From assembly GCA_038209365.1 (NCBI GenBank), contig JBBQXS010000004.1, forward strand, positions 75,784 to 139,783: a stretch of 64,000 nucleotides of DNA, written 5' to 3'. Below, one piece after another: positions 8,532 through 16,219 of this stretch. Numbering within the stretch: position 1 is the first letter of the stretch; each line of letters begins with the position of its first letter. The DNA comes from DASQHW01 sp038209365. Lineage in GTDB: Bacteria; Actinomycetota; Acidimicrobiia; IMCC26256; PALSA-610. Position numbers and translations under genes: made by a program. The notes beneath the pieces were generated by a model. The model made no database searches and had not been told where the DNA came from. It saw only the letters and a list, made by a program, of their open reading frames with translations.

Positions 8532-8558
8532 TAAGACGCCGGAGCGACCGCTGACGGC

Positions 8559-9119
8559 TCAGGTGCGGGCCGTCGCGGCCCAGCCGAACTCGTTGGTGCG
8601 GACCTCGACCTCGGCGAACCCGGCCGCCTGCAATCGCGAAGGCAGCGAGCCGGGATCGATCGGGTTGTAGGTGTCGCCGTCGTGGTGCGCCGCGAGCTCG
8701 TCGCTCGGGAGGCTGTCGCTCGCGACGAGCGTCGCCCCTGTCCGCAGCACCCGGGCCACCTCGGCGAAGAGGCGGTCCTGCAACCCGACGGAGGGAACGT
8801 GGTGCAGCATCGTGAAGCACGCCGCACCCGAGAACCGGCCGGGGGGAGCGTCGAGCGCGGTCGCGTCGCCGTGCACGATCTCGACGGTGGGAACCGCGGC
8901 GAACCGCTTCGTGAGCATCGCCGCGAGCTCGCCGTCGATCTCCACCGCGGTGAGGCGCGGCGCCGACCGGCACAGCACATCTGTGGTCGCGCCGTAACCC
9001 GGACCCACTTCGAGGACGTCGTCGCCGAGATCGACCTCACGCATCGCCCACGGGAGGATGACGTCGCGCATCAGCGCCCGCCACTCGTCGCTGCCGCAGT
9101 GCTCGTGCGCTTCGTTCAT
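8559..9119 (-). CDS. Class I SAM-dependent methyltransferase
   Basis: A 186-residue Rossmann-fold methyltransferase. The SAM-binding motif I is DDVLEVGPGYGATTD, followed by LTAVEIDGELA (acidic end of strand 2), VHGDATAL, and the post-motif CFTMLHHVP. The substrate is unknown; small size and motif style suggest a small-molecule methyltransferase. Reading is open far upstream, but ATG 9119 (MNEAHEHCGSDEW) is the first codon consistent with the family, and upstream codons run through the divergent AraC gene. The intergenic space to that regulator holds a perfect palindrome at 9136-9150, so the AraC protein may control this gene. Confidence 0.87.
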   Translation of the reverse strand: MNEAHEHCGSDEWRALMRDVILPWAMREVDLGDDVLEVGPGYGATTDVLCRSAPRLTAVEIDGELAAMLTKRFAAVPTVEIVHGDATALDAPPGRFSGAACFTMLHHVPSVGLQDRLFAEVARVLRTGATLVASDSLPSDELAAHHDGDTYNPIDPGSLPSRLQAAGFAEVEVRTNEFGWAATART

Positions 9120-9135
9120 CACGGCACCGTACGAA

Positions 9136-9150
9136 GGACACCGCGTGTCC
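9136..9150. promoter_or_regulatory. Perfect palindrome in divergent promoter region
   Basis: GGACAC-CGC-GTGTCC has 6-bp perfect arms and a 3-bp centre. It lies 16 bp upstream of the methyltransferase start (9119) and 71 bp before the AraC start (9222). Placement and symmetry fit an operator shared by the two divergent genes. A classical AraC-type protein usually prefers direct repeats, so the binder is uncertain. Confidence 0.5.
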
Positions 9151-9221
9151 GCTACGGGGTATCGTGACAAGCCATAGCGCGAAACCGACAGCCTACCGAG
9201 CTCGCGCCCTGGGGCGGCGGC

Positions 9222-9941
9222 GTGGTCGTCGCGTCGTACCAGCTCGGCGCCGGCGACCACTTCGACTGGCACCACCACGAGGTCCATCAGCTCTCGGTCG
9301 CCGCCGACGGTGTGGTGTGCATGGGCCTCGCCGACCGGGCCTGGGTGCTGCCGCGTTCGCGGGCGCTCTGGATACCCGCGGGTGTGCCGCACACGGTGGA
9401 CACGATCGGCGGCGCCACCTTGACCTCGCTGTGGTTCGACCCATCGCCGTGCCCGATCACGTGGACCGAGCCGACCGTTGTCCCGGTCGACCACCTCCTT
9501 GCCGGCCTCGTCGATCGGCTCGACCACGACCACCTCACGACTGAGGAGCGCACCCGGGCGGAGGCCGTGTTGTTCGACCTCATCCGCCCGATGAGCTCGG
9601 TGACGCTCGACCTGCCCCTCCCGCAGGACGACCGGGCTCGGCGCGTGGCGGAGGATCTGCTCACCGATCCCGCCGACCAACGCTCACTCGCCGAGTGGGG
9701 GCGGGCGGTGGGCGCGAGCGAGCGCACGCTGACGCGAGCGTTCGTCGCCGATACGGGATTGCGCTTCGACGAGTGGCGCACCCGCGCCCGCGTCACCGCG
9801 GCCGTCCGGTTGCTCGCCACCGGCGTCCCCGTCGCGCGGGTCGCGACCGACGTCGGCTACGCATCGGCCAGCGCGTTCGGCGCAGCCTTCCGGCGCGCCA
9901 CAGGCACGACGCCGGGCGCCTACTTCGGCCGCCTCGACTGA
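9222..9941 (+). CDS. AraC-family transcriptional regulator with cupin sensor
   Basis: A 239-residue regulator. The N-terminal cupin domain (FDWHHHEVHQLSVAADGVV, then ALWIPAGVPHTVD) is the usual ligand-sensing half, and the C-terminal domain has two helix-turn-helices (RSLAEWGRAVGASERTLTRAF and VARVATDVGYASASAFGAAFRRATG). GTG 9222 is the only start codon in this open frame, yet the preceding in-frame codons from 9168 (RQPTELAPWGG) look like cupin-domain coding sequence. The true start may therefore lie upstream beyond a frameshift, or use a GTG at 9164 in another frame. Likely partner: the divergent methyltransferase. Confidence 0.87.
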   Translation: MVVASYQLGAGDHFDWHHHEVHQLSVAADGVVCMGLADRAWVLPRSRALWIPAGVPHTVDTIGGATLTSLWFDPSPCPITWTEPTVVPVDHLLAGLVDRLDHDHLTTEERTRAEAVLFDLIRPMSSVTLDLPLPQDDRARRVAEDLLTDPADQRSLAEWGRAVGASERTLTRAFVADTGLRFDEWRTRARVTAAVRLLATGVPVARVATDVGYASASAFGAAFRRATGTTPGAYFGRLD

Positions 9942-9975
9942 CGCGACGAATCTGCACACCGTGAACCCCGCGACA

Positions 9976-10003
9976 TCTCGGCCTGGGTAGGACCGCGCCG
10001 AGA
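9976..10003. promoter_or_regulatory. Inverted repeat upstream of catalase
   Basis: TCTCGGC (9976-9982) and GCCGAGA (9997-10003) are perfect 7-bp arms separated by 14 bp. They end 20 bp before the catalase ATG and just upstream of its Shine-Dalgarno sequence. This could be an operator for a peroxide regulator or a hairpin in the catalase leader; the AraC gene terminator is a third option. No T-tract follows. Confidence 0.4.
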
Positions 10004-10023
10004 AGCCACGCCAAGGAGTGACC

Positions 10024-11537
10024 ATGGCCGACACACCTCCCACCACCACCAACGCCGGCATCCCCGCTGAGAGCGACGAGCACTCGCTGACCGCCGGCCC
10101 CAGTGGTCCCGTCCTTCTGCAGGACCACTACCTCATCGAGAAGATGGCGCAGTTCAACCGAGAGCGCGTCCCCGAGCGCGTCGTACACGCGAAGGGCGGC
10201 GGCGCGTTCGGCAGATTCGAGGTCACCAACGACGTCAGTCGTTACACCAAGGCTGCGGTGTTCCAGCCGCGCACGAAGACGGAGACGCTGCTGCGGTTCT
10301 CGACAGTCGCAGGTGAGCTCGGGAGCCCCGACACATGGCGCGACCCGCGGGGCTTTGCACTCAAGTTCTATACGACTGAAGGCAACTACGACATGGTCGG
10401 CAACAACACGCCGGTCTTCTTCGTCAAGGATCCGATGAAGTTCCAGGACTTCATCCGCTCGCAGAAGCGTCGGGCCGACACGCACTTGCGCGACCACGAC
10501 ATGCAGTGGGACTTCTGGACGCTGAGTCCCGAGTCGGCGCACATGGTGACGTGGCTGATGGGTGATCGCGGCCTCCCCCGCTCATGGCGGACGATGAACG
10601 GCTACTCGTCGCACACGTACATGTGGATCAACGCGCACGGTGAGAAGCACTGGGTGAAGTACCACTTCAAAACCAATCAGGGAATCGAGTTCTTCACCCA
10701 GGACGAGGGTGACCAGATGGCCGCCATCGACACCGACTACCACATTCGCGATCTGCGCGAGCACATCGACACCGGCGACTTCCCGACCTGGACGATGAAG
10801 GTGCAGATCATGCCGTACCACGATGCCGCGACGTACCGCTTCAACCCGTTCGACCTCACCAAGGTCTGGCCGCACGGCGACTATCCGCTCATCGATGTCG
10901 GCACGCTGACCCTCGATCGCAACCCGGCGAACTACCACACCGACATCGAGCTCGCCGCGTTCGAACCGTCGAACCTCGTGCCCGGCGTCGGTCCGAGTCC
11001 CGACAAGATGCTGCTCGGCCGCTTGTTCTCCTACCCGGACACGCACCGTTATCGCATCGGGCCCAACTACATGGACCTGCCGGTGAACCAGCCCAAGGCA
11101 ACAGACCGTCATTCTACGCGAAAGACGGGCCGATGCGCTACCACAACCCGGGCGATCCCGTGTACGCGCCCAACTCCTACGGCGGTCCGCGTGCGCGCCC
11201 GCCCGAGTTCCTGGCCGGATGGGAGGTCGAAGGAGACATCGTTCGCGCCGCCACCGACCTGCACCCCGAGGACGACGACTGGGGCCAGCCCGGCACGATG
11301 GTGCGCGACGTCCTCGACGACGCGGCGCGTCGGCGGCTGGCCGACAACATCGTCGGCCACCTCCTCAACGGCGTCACGGAGCCTGTCCTGGTGCGCGCGT
11401 TCGAGTACTGGCACAACGTCGACAAATCGCTCGGCGACAACATCGAGCAAGGCGTGCGTGCGAAGCAGGGTGAGAAGGATCCAAAGGAGGGCCAGCAGGC
11501 AAGCCCGGCCCGTTCGAGCGCGCAAAGCAAGGCTTGA
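10024..11537 (+). pseudogene. katA: Heme catalase, reading frame broken by one missing base
   Basis: Residues 1-363 are read in one frame: the catalytic His in ERVVHAKGGGAFG (His55), the distal Asn in MVGNNTPVFF, and the proximal heme Tyr in RLFSYPDTHRYRIG (Tyr337). After the codons for ATDRH (cat at 11110-11112) the frame is lost. From tac at 11115 the next frame continues at once as YAKDGPMRYHNPGDPVYAPNSYGG and on to a normal C-terminus at 11537. Inserting one base after 11114 would restore the conserved HSY and give 504 residues, the usual size of a small-subunit catalase. As given, translation would run out of frame to 11655. ATG 10024 has AAGGAGT at proper distance. Recent mutation and assembly error are both possible. 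Confidence 0.88.
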
Positions 11538-11580
11538 ACGCACGCGCCTGCGCGCCGACACTCCTGTCTTGCGGGACCTG

Positions 11581-12864
11581 CTATCGGGCCAGTTCCGCGT
11601 TCAAGGTCGCCGCGGCGTCCGGCGTCAGCGAGAGATCGACCACGGGTTTCGGTGACGCGCGCCGCGCGCGTAGGAGCCCCCACGTGCCCGCGGCGAGCGC
11701 GGCGGCAGCACCGACACCGATCGCGTACCGCGCACCGAACTGCTCCGATACCCACCCGACGATCGGCCCACCGATCGGTGTGCTGCCCAGGAACAGCATG
11801 GCCTGCAGTGCGAGCACGCGGCCGCGCATCTCGGGAGCGGCCTCGATCTGCACGATCGACGTCGAGGCGGTGAGGAAAGCGATGCTCGTGATCCCCAGCA
11901 ACACGCCGAACACGAATGCGAACAACTGGTTCGGCGCGAGCGCCATCAACACCATTGCGGCGCCGTAGCCCAACGATGCCAGCGCGACCGCCCGCACGTC
12001 GATCGACTTTCGCCGCGCGGTGCGCAAGGCGCCGATCAACGCACCGACGCTCACGACCGAGAAAAGCAGCGTGAACGTCGTGCCGTTGCCGTGCAGATCG
12101 CGGGTCGTAAAGATCGGGAAGACCGTTTGAAAGTTGTACGACAGCGTGCCGACGACGGCCATCATCGTCAACGGCACCCACAACTCGGGCACGCTGCGCG
12201 CGTAACGCAGGCCCTCGCGCACCTGGTGCTTCGCCTTGACCGTGACCGGCGCGGGCCGCAACTCCTCAGTGCGCATCATCCACAGGCCGGTGAGGACTGC
12301 GAGATACGACAGACCGTCGCCGAGGAAGCACCATCCGAAGCCGACGGTCGCGACGAGCAGGCCGGCAAGCGCCGGACCGATGACGCGAGACGACGTCATC
12401 AACGCGCTGTTCAGGCTCACCGCATTGTGCATGTCACCTTCGGGCACCATCTCGACCACGAACGCGCGCCGAGCGGGGTTGTCGAACGCGACCGTGACGC
12501 CACCGATGAGTGCCACCCCGTAGATCGCGAGCACGGGCGGGTGGCCGCTGAACGCAAGCGCGGCGAGGACGAACGATTGCGCCATCGCGATCGTTTGGAC
12601 GATCAGCAACAGCTTGCGCTTGTCGGAGCGGTCGGCGACCAGACCGGCCCACGGACCGAGTATGAGCACCGGCCCGAATTGTGCGGCGGCGAGCGCGCCG
12701 AGCGCGATGCCGTTGTCGGTGAGCTTCAGCACCAGCAGCGTCTGCGCCACGAGTGTGAGCCAGTTGCCGATCTGGGAGATCAGCTGCCCGCTGAAGAACA
12801 GGCGGAAGTTGCGGACGTGGAGGGACTGGAAGGTCTCACGCGTCGCGACGCGAAATGCCTTCAT
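11581..12864 (-). CDS. MFS transporter (EntS-like, MFS_3 type)
   Basis: A 427-residue major facilitator protein with about 12 membrane segments, of the group that includes enterobactin and macrolide exporters. Typical blocks are SLHVRNFRLFFSGQLISQIGN at the N-terminus, LVADRSDKRKLLL in the loop between TM2 and TM3, and FDNPARRAFVVEMVP. It is probably a proton-driven exporter of a small compound; the substrate is unknown. ATG 12864 overlaps the stop of the MarR gene by 4 bp (ATGA), which fixes the start and makes the pair an operon. The C-terminal tail (DLSLTPDAAATLNAE) is cytoplasmic. Convergent with the broken catalase, with 43 bp between. Confidence 0.92.
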   Translation of the reverse strand: MKAFRVATRETFQSLHVRNFRLFFSGQLISQIGNWLTLVAQTLLVLKLTDNGIALGALAAAQFGPVLILGPWAGLVADRSDKRKLLLIVQTIAMAQSFVLAALAFSGHPPVLAIYGVALIGGVTVAFDNPARRAFVVEMVPEGDMHNAVSLNSALMTSSRVIGPALAGLLVATVGFGWCFLGDGLSYLAVLTGLWMMRTEELRPAPVTVKAKHQVREGLRYARSVPELWVPLTMMAVVGTLSYNFQTVFPIFTTRDLHGNGTTFTLLFSVVSVGALIGALRTARRKSIDVRAVALASLGYGAAMVLMALAPNQLFAFVFGVLLGITSIAFLTASTSIVQIEAAPEMRGRVLALQAMLFLGSTPIGGPIVGWVSEQFGARYAIGVGAAAALAAGTWGLLRARRASPKPVVDLSLTPDAAATLNAELAR

Positions 12865-13322
12865 GTCGGATCCGCGGTGAGCGCGTCCAGGACGTCGAGC
12901 GCGTCTGCCAGCCGGCGCCGCTGGGTGTCGTCGAGCTGCGCGATCTGCGCCGACAGCCACATGGTTTTGCGCTGGCGGATCTTCGCGAGGCGCGCGTTGC
13001 CATGAGGCGTCGTCGACACCCACGCGACCCGCCGGTCTGCCTCGTCGAGGCGCCGCACGACCAAGCCGGCCGCTTCGAGCTTGGCGACGACCTTCGTGAC
13101 GCTCGGCGGCGCAACCCGCTCCTGCTCCGCGAGCGCGCCGAGCGTGAGTGAACCGTGCCGCTCGATGGTGGCGAGCGCCGACAGCTGGCTGGGCGACAGG
13201 CCCGCGTCGGATTCCTGGCGCAGCTGCCGGGCCAGGCGGGTCGCGCTCAATCGCAACCGGGCCGCGATCGCCGCCGTGTCGGGCGTCTTCACGGCGTTGC
13301 GGGGCTGCGAAGTGGCGGTCAT
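12861..13322 (-). CDS. MarR-family transcriptional regulator
   Basis: A 153-residue winged-helix protein. The recognition region LSALATIERHGSLTLGALAEQERVAPPSVTKVVAKLEAAGLV is followed by the wing residues DEADRRVAWVSTT, the classic MarR signature. It likely represses itself and the coupled MFS exporter and is released by a ligand of that exporter. The ATG at 13322 sits 10 bp from a tandem direct repeat (13332-13357) that could be its operator. Same-strand 4-bp overlap with the transporter gene. Confidence 0.93.
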   Translation of the reverse strand: MTATSQPRNAVKTPDTAAIAARLRLSATRLARQLRQESDAGLSPSQLSALATIERHGSLTLGALAEQERVAPPSVTKVVAKLEAAGLVVRRLDEADRRVAWVSTTPHGNARLAKIRQRKTMWLSAQIAQLDDTQRRRLADALDVLDALTADPT

Positions 13323-13331
13323 GCGCCAAGC

Positions 13332-13357
13332 TTACCCTAACTAATTACCTCAGCTAA
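13332..13357. promoter_or_regulatory. Tandem 13-bp direct repeat, candidate MarR operator
   Basis: TTACCCTAACTAA (13332-13344) is followed directly by TTACCTCAGCTAA (13345-13357), sharing TTACC at the start and CTAA at the end. This is an unusually AT-rich patch between the MarR start and the divergent DsbA-like gene. It probably overlaps the marR promoter. Confidence 0.5.
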
Positions 13358-13484
13358 ACATCGGGTGCGGCCGGGAGTCGGATCGCCGGCGCCGCGCGGC
13401 TTTCGCGTGGTATTGCAGAGTCCATCGGAATCATGCGGGTCTCGGTCGCATTGCACGTGCACGAGTCGAACGGAGGTGTGTCCC

Positions 13485-14027
13485 GTGGGTCAACTTCTGC
13501 ACCCGTCGCTGGCGAATGACGACCACACGCGTGGTGATCCCGATGCACCAACGACCGTCACGGTGTTCGGCGACTACGAATGTCCGGTCTCGGCGCGACT
13601 CTGGCATGTGCTCCACGACGTCGAAAGCTCGCTCTCCTTCCGGGAAGCCTTCCGGCACTTCCCGCTCACGGGTGTGCATCCACACGCGCTGGTGGCCGCC
13701 CAGGCGGCCGAGGCCGCCGCAGACCAACGGATGTTCTGGGAGATGCATGACCGGCTGTTCGAGCGTCAGCAGGCGCTGGACATCGCCGACCTCGAGGCCT
13801 ACGCGACGGAGCTCGGGCTCGACGTCGAGCGCTTCGCGGAAGACCTCGCCTACGAAACCTTCGCCGACGTCGTGCGAGCGCACCAACGGAGCGGTGTCAG
13901 CAGCGGCGTCGTGACAACTCCCGCCGTCTTCGTCAACGGCCGGAGTACAGCGTTCGACGATCCGGACCAGCTCCCCGAACTGCTCGCCGGCAGGGACGGC
14001 ACGCGTCTCGAAGCCCGCGAACCGTAG
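13485..14027 (+). CDS. DsbA-family thioredoxin-fold protein with single active-site Cys
   Basis: A 180-residue protein like the DsbA/FrnE group and the C-terminal domain of NhaA fusions. It has GDPDAPTTVTVFGDYECPVSARLW at the active site, the helical insert EAAADQRMFWEMHDRLFERQ, and the cis-proline region VVTTPAVFVNGR. The active site reads CPVS where CPxC is usual, so the resolving cysteine is missing and disulfide oxidase activity is unlikely; an isomerase, GST-like or mycothiol-linked role is possible. No signal peptide is seen. GTG 13485 has GGAGG 8 bp upstream. Divergent from the MarR/MFS pair. Confidence 0.85.
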   Translation: MGQLLHPSLANDDHTRGDPDAPTTVTVFGDYECPVSARLWHVLHDVESSLSFREAFRHFPLTGVHPHALVAAQAAEAAADQRMFWEMHDRLFERQQALDIADLEAYATELGLDVERFAEDLAYETFADVVRAHQRSGVSSGVVTTPAVFVNGRSTAFDDPDQLPELLAGRDGTRLEAREP

Positions 14028-14068
14028 CGGGAAAGCGCAACTGACTACGCTGCGCGCGCTCGCGACCG

Positions 14069-14092
14069 GACACCGATAGCCGCTCCGGTGTC
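14069..14092. terminator. Hairpin between DsbA-like and hydrolase genes
   Basis: GACACCG (14069-14075) and CGGTGTC (14086-14092) form a perfect 7-bp stem with a 10-nt loop, with further GC-rich pairing possible outside. It lies 42 bp after the DsbA-like stop and 46 bp before the next start. No T-run follows, so it is a weak terminator candidate. Confidence 0.4.
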
Positions 14093-14137
14093 GCGCGCGT
14101 AGGGTCTTGCCGGGTCTGGACGAGCGGGAGACCGAGC

Positions 14138-15007
14138 GTGGACGAGCTCGAGCGTTGGCGCGAGCGGGGCCGAACGACCGCGACTTCGGCCGGTGAGGTG
14201 TTCATCGTCGATGTCCTGCCGTATGCGGATGACGGTCGCGATCCCTTGCTCGTGCTGCACGGCTTCCCGACATGTTCCGCGGACTGGCGGCACGTGGTCG
14301 ACGGGCTCGCGATCCATCGCCGCGTCGTGCTCTTCGACTTCGTCGGCTTCGGGCTCTCGGCGAAGCCCGACCGGCGCTACTCGATCGAGCTGCACGCCGA
14401 CACCGCGGTCGAGGTCACGGCGTCGTGTGGGCTCGAACGTGTCGCGCTCTGCACGCACGACATGGGTGACACGGTCGGCGGTGAACTGCTCGCTCGTGAC
14501 CTCGACGGCACGCTGCCGTTCGACATCAGCCGCCGGGTGCTGACGAACGGATCCATCTATCTCGAGCTGGCGCATCTCACCGCCGGCCAGCAACTGCTCT
14601 TGCAACTCGACGACGCGCCGATCGACGTCATCACCGAGCCGGGGTTCACGGCCGGCGTGGCGCAAACGTTCTCGGCCGCGCACCCGGCAACCGCAGAGGA
14701 GCTCGCACTTCAGTGGGCCGCGCTGGCGCACGCCGGCGGGCACCGTTTGCTTGCACGCTTGATCCGGTACCTCGAGGATCGCAAGCTGCGCGAGGCGCGC
14801 TACACGGGCGCGATCGAGCGGCATCCCGCTCCGATCGGCGTCGTCTGGGGGATGCAGGATCCGGTTGCGGTCGCGCCAATGGTCGAGCGCCTGCTTGCCG
14901 CACGACCGGGCACCCCGTTCTTCCCGCTCGACGACGCAGGCCATTACCCGATGATCGAGACTCCCCGGGAGTTCGCGCGCGCAGTGACCGAGCTGCTGGA
15001 GGAGTGA
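14138..15007 (+). CDS. Alpha/beta hydrolase, haloalkane dehalogenase / epoxide hydrolase-like
   Basis: A 289-residue alpha/beta-hydrolase. The oxyanion region is LLVLHGFPTCSADW, and the nucleophile elbow reads CTHDMGDTVGG, placing Asp108 where esterases have Ser. The catalytic His lies in DDAGHYPMIE near the C-terminus, and WGMQDPVA marks the usual late acidic strand. An Asp nucleophile is the hallmark of haloalkane dehalogenases and epoxide hydrolases, which form an alkyl-enzyme ester. The substrate is not predictable. The GTG start at 14138 follows GGGAGACCGAGC. Convergent with a methyltransferase gene, 18 bp apart. Confidence 0.88.
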   Translation: MDELERWRERGRTTATSAGEVFIVDVLPYADDGRDPLLVLHGFPTCSADWRHVVDGLAIHRRVVLFDFVGFGLSAKPDRRYSIELHADTAVEVTASCGLERVALCTHDMGDTVGGELLARDLDGTLPFDISRRVLTNGSIYLELAHLTAGQQLLLQLDDAPIDVITEPGFTAGVAQTFSAAHPATAEELALQWAALAHAGGHRLLARLIRYLEDRKLREARYTGAIERHPAPIGVVWGMQDPVAVAPMVERLLAARPGTPFFPLDDAGHYPMIETPREFARAVTELLEE

Positions 15008-15025
15008 TAGGGAGCATCGGTCCGT

Positions 15026-16123
15026 TCAACGCGCCGGTTTCGTGGCGACGTAGACGGCGTCGCCGGGGTCGCCGGGCGCGGGCAGGACGACGAGGTCCAC
15101 GAACCCCGCGTCCGCCAGCATCCGGCGGGCGAGTTGCTCGCCGAAGACGGTACCGATCCCCGCACCCCCGTGAGCCAGCGACACCGTCATGCAATGAAGT
15201 GTGCTGACGGCGTACAGCAGTGGCGCCATCGGGTTGTCGAGGTTCTCTTCGAGCGTGTCCGCGGCATGCGGTTCCTTCATGACGAACAGCCCGCCGGGCG
15301 CCAACGCGGTGTGGATCCGGTCGAGTACGGCGACGGGGTCGACCTGGTCGTGGAGTGCGTCGAACACGAATACGACATCGAAGCGCTCGTCGACCGCGAG
15401 CGTGGCGGCATCCGCGACCCCGAACGTGACGTTGTCGAGCTGGGCGCCGCCGGCCTCGGCGCGGGCGCGGGCGATCGCGCCTTCGTCGAAGTCGAATCCG
15501 GTGAACGTCGATGCCGGAAACGCACGCGCGAGCAGGACGAGCGCGTGGCCAGTGCCGCACGCGACGTCCGCGACGCGGGTCCCCGCGCGCAGCTGCGCGT
15601 CCAAGCCGGGGACCAGCGGAACGTACGCGTCGAGCAGCTGCGTGTCGAAGATGCTTCGGCTGATTCCGTCCATGACGTCGGTGAGCTCGGGACGGTACTC
15701 CGCGTACGCGACGCCGCCCCCTTCGCGGAAGGCGCGCGCGACCTGATGGACATGCTTGCCGAGGTGCGTATGGAACTGCGCCATCGGCGCCAAGTTCGCG
15801 GGCCCGTCGGTGAGCGCCGCCGCGTGCTCGGGCGGCAGCCGGTAGGTCTTGGCGGTCGGTGCGTACTCGATGATGCCACCCGATGTCATCGCGCCGAGCC
15901 ATTCGCGCACGTATCGCTCGTTCAGGCCGGCTCGGTCCGCCAACTCCTCACTCGTCGCAGCACCCGCCGCCGCAGCCGTGAGAAGCCCGGTCCGATGCCC
16001 GATGTCGATCATGTAGTTCAACATCGAGCCCGTGTAGATGTCGAGAAGACGGCCGAAGAACTCCTCGACCTTCTCGGGATCGCCCGAAACGTCGCTCGTG
16101 GTGCTCGTGGTGCTCGTGGTCAT
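15026..16123 (-). CDS. SAM-dependent methyltransferase with N-terminal winged-helix (Rv2258c-like)
   Basis: A 365-residue protein. The N-terminal part has a degenerate winged-helix (TSEELADRAGLNERYVREWLGAM), as in Rv2258c-type and O-methyltransferase-like enzymes. The Rossmann core has VADVACGTGHALVLLA (motif I), FTGFDFDEGAI, and VFDALHDQVDP. It probably methylates a small molecule, with the helical region giving dimerisation or a substrate lid. ATG 16123 has GAGGAG 6 bp upstream. Codons 2-10 (TTSTTSTTS) come from a 9-bp unit repeated three times, a slippage-prone tract. Its upstream neighbour on the same strand is a large LuxR-type regulator. Confidence 0.87.
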   Translation of the reverse strand: MTTSTTSTTSDVSGDPEKVEEFFGRLLDIYTGSMLNYMIDIGHRTGLLTAAAAGAATSEELADRAGLNERYVREWLGAMTSGGIIEYAPTAKTYRLPPEHAAALTDGPANLAPMAQFHTHLGKHVHQVARAFREGGGVAYAEYRPELTDVMDGISRSIFDTQLLDAYVPLVPGLDAQLRAGTRVADVACGTGHALVLLARAFPASTFTGFDFDEGAIARARAEAGGAQLDNVTFGVADAATLAVDERFDVVFVFDALHDQVDPVAVLDRIHTALAPGGLFVMKEPHAADTLEENLDNPMAPLLYAVSTLHCMTVSLAHGGAGIGTVFGEQLARRMLADAGFVDLVVLPAPGDPGDAVYVATKPAR

Positions 16124-16219
16124 GTGCGCTCCTCGGGAGTCGACGGCTCGCGCGATCATCGGCGGGCAAGAGTGTCGGGCACATCCGTGAGACCACGGGT
16201 TCTACGTGGTTCGCACCCG

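Noticed and set aside
12091..13005. Forward 304-codon frame opposite the MFS gene
   Set aside because: Composition rich in Arg, Asp and His, antisense to a clearly coding transporter.
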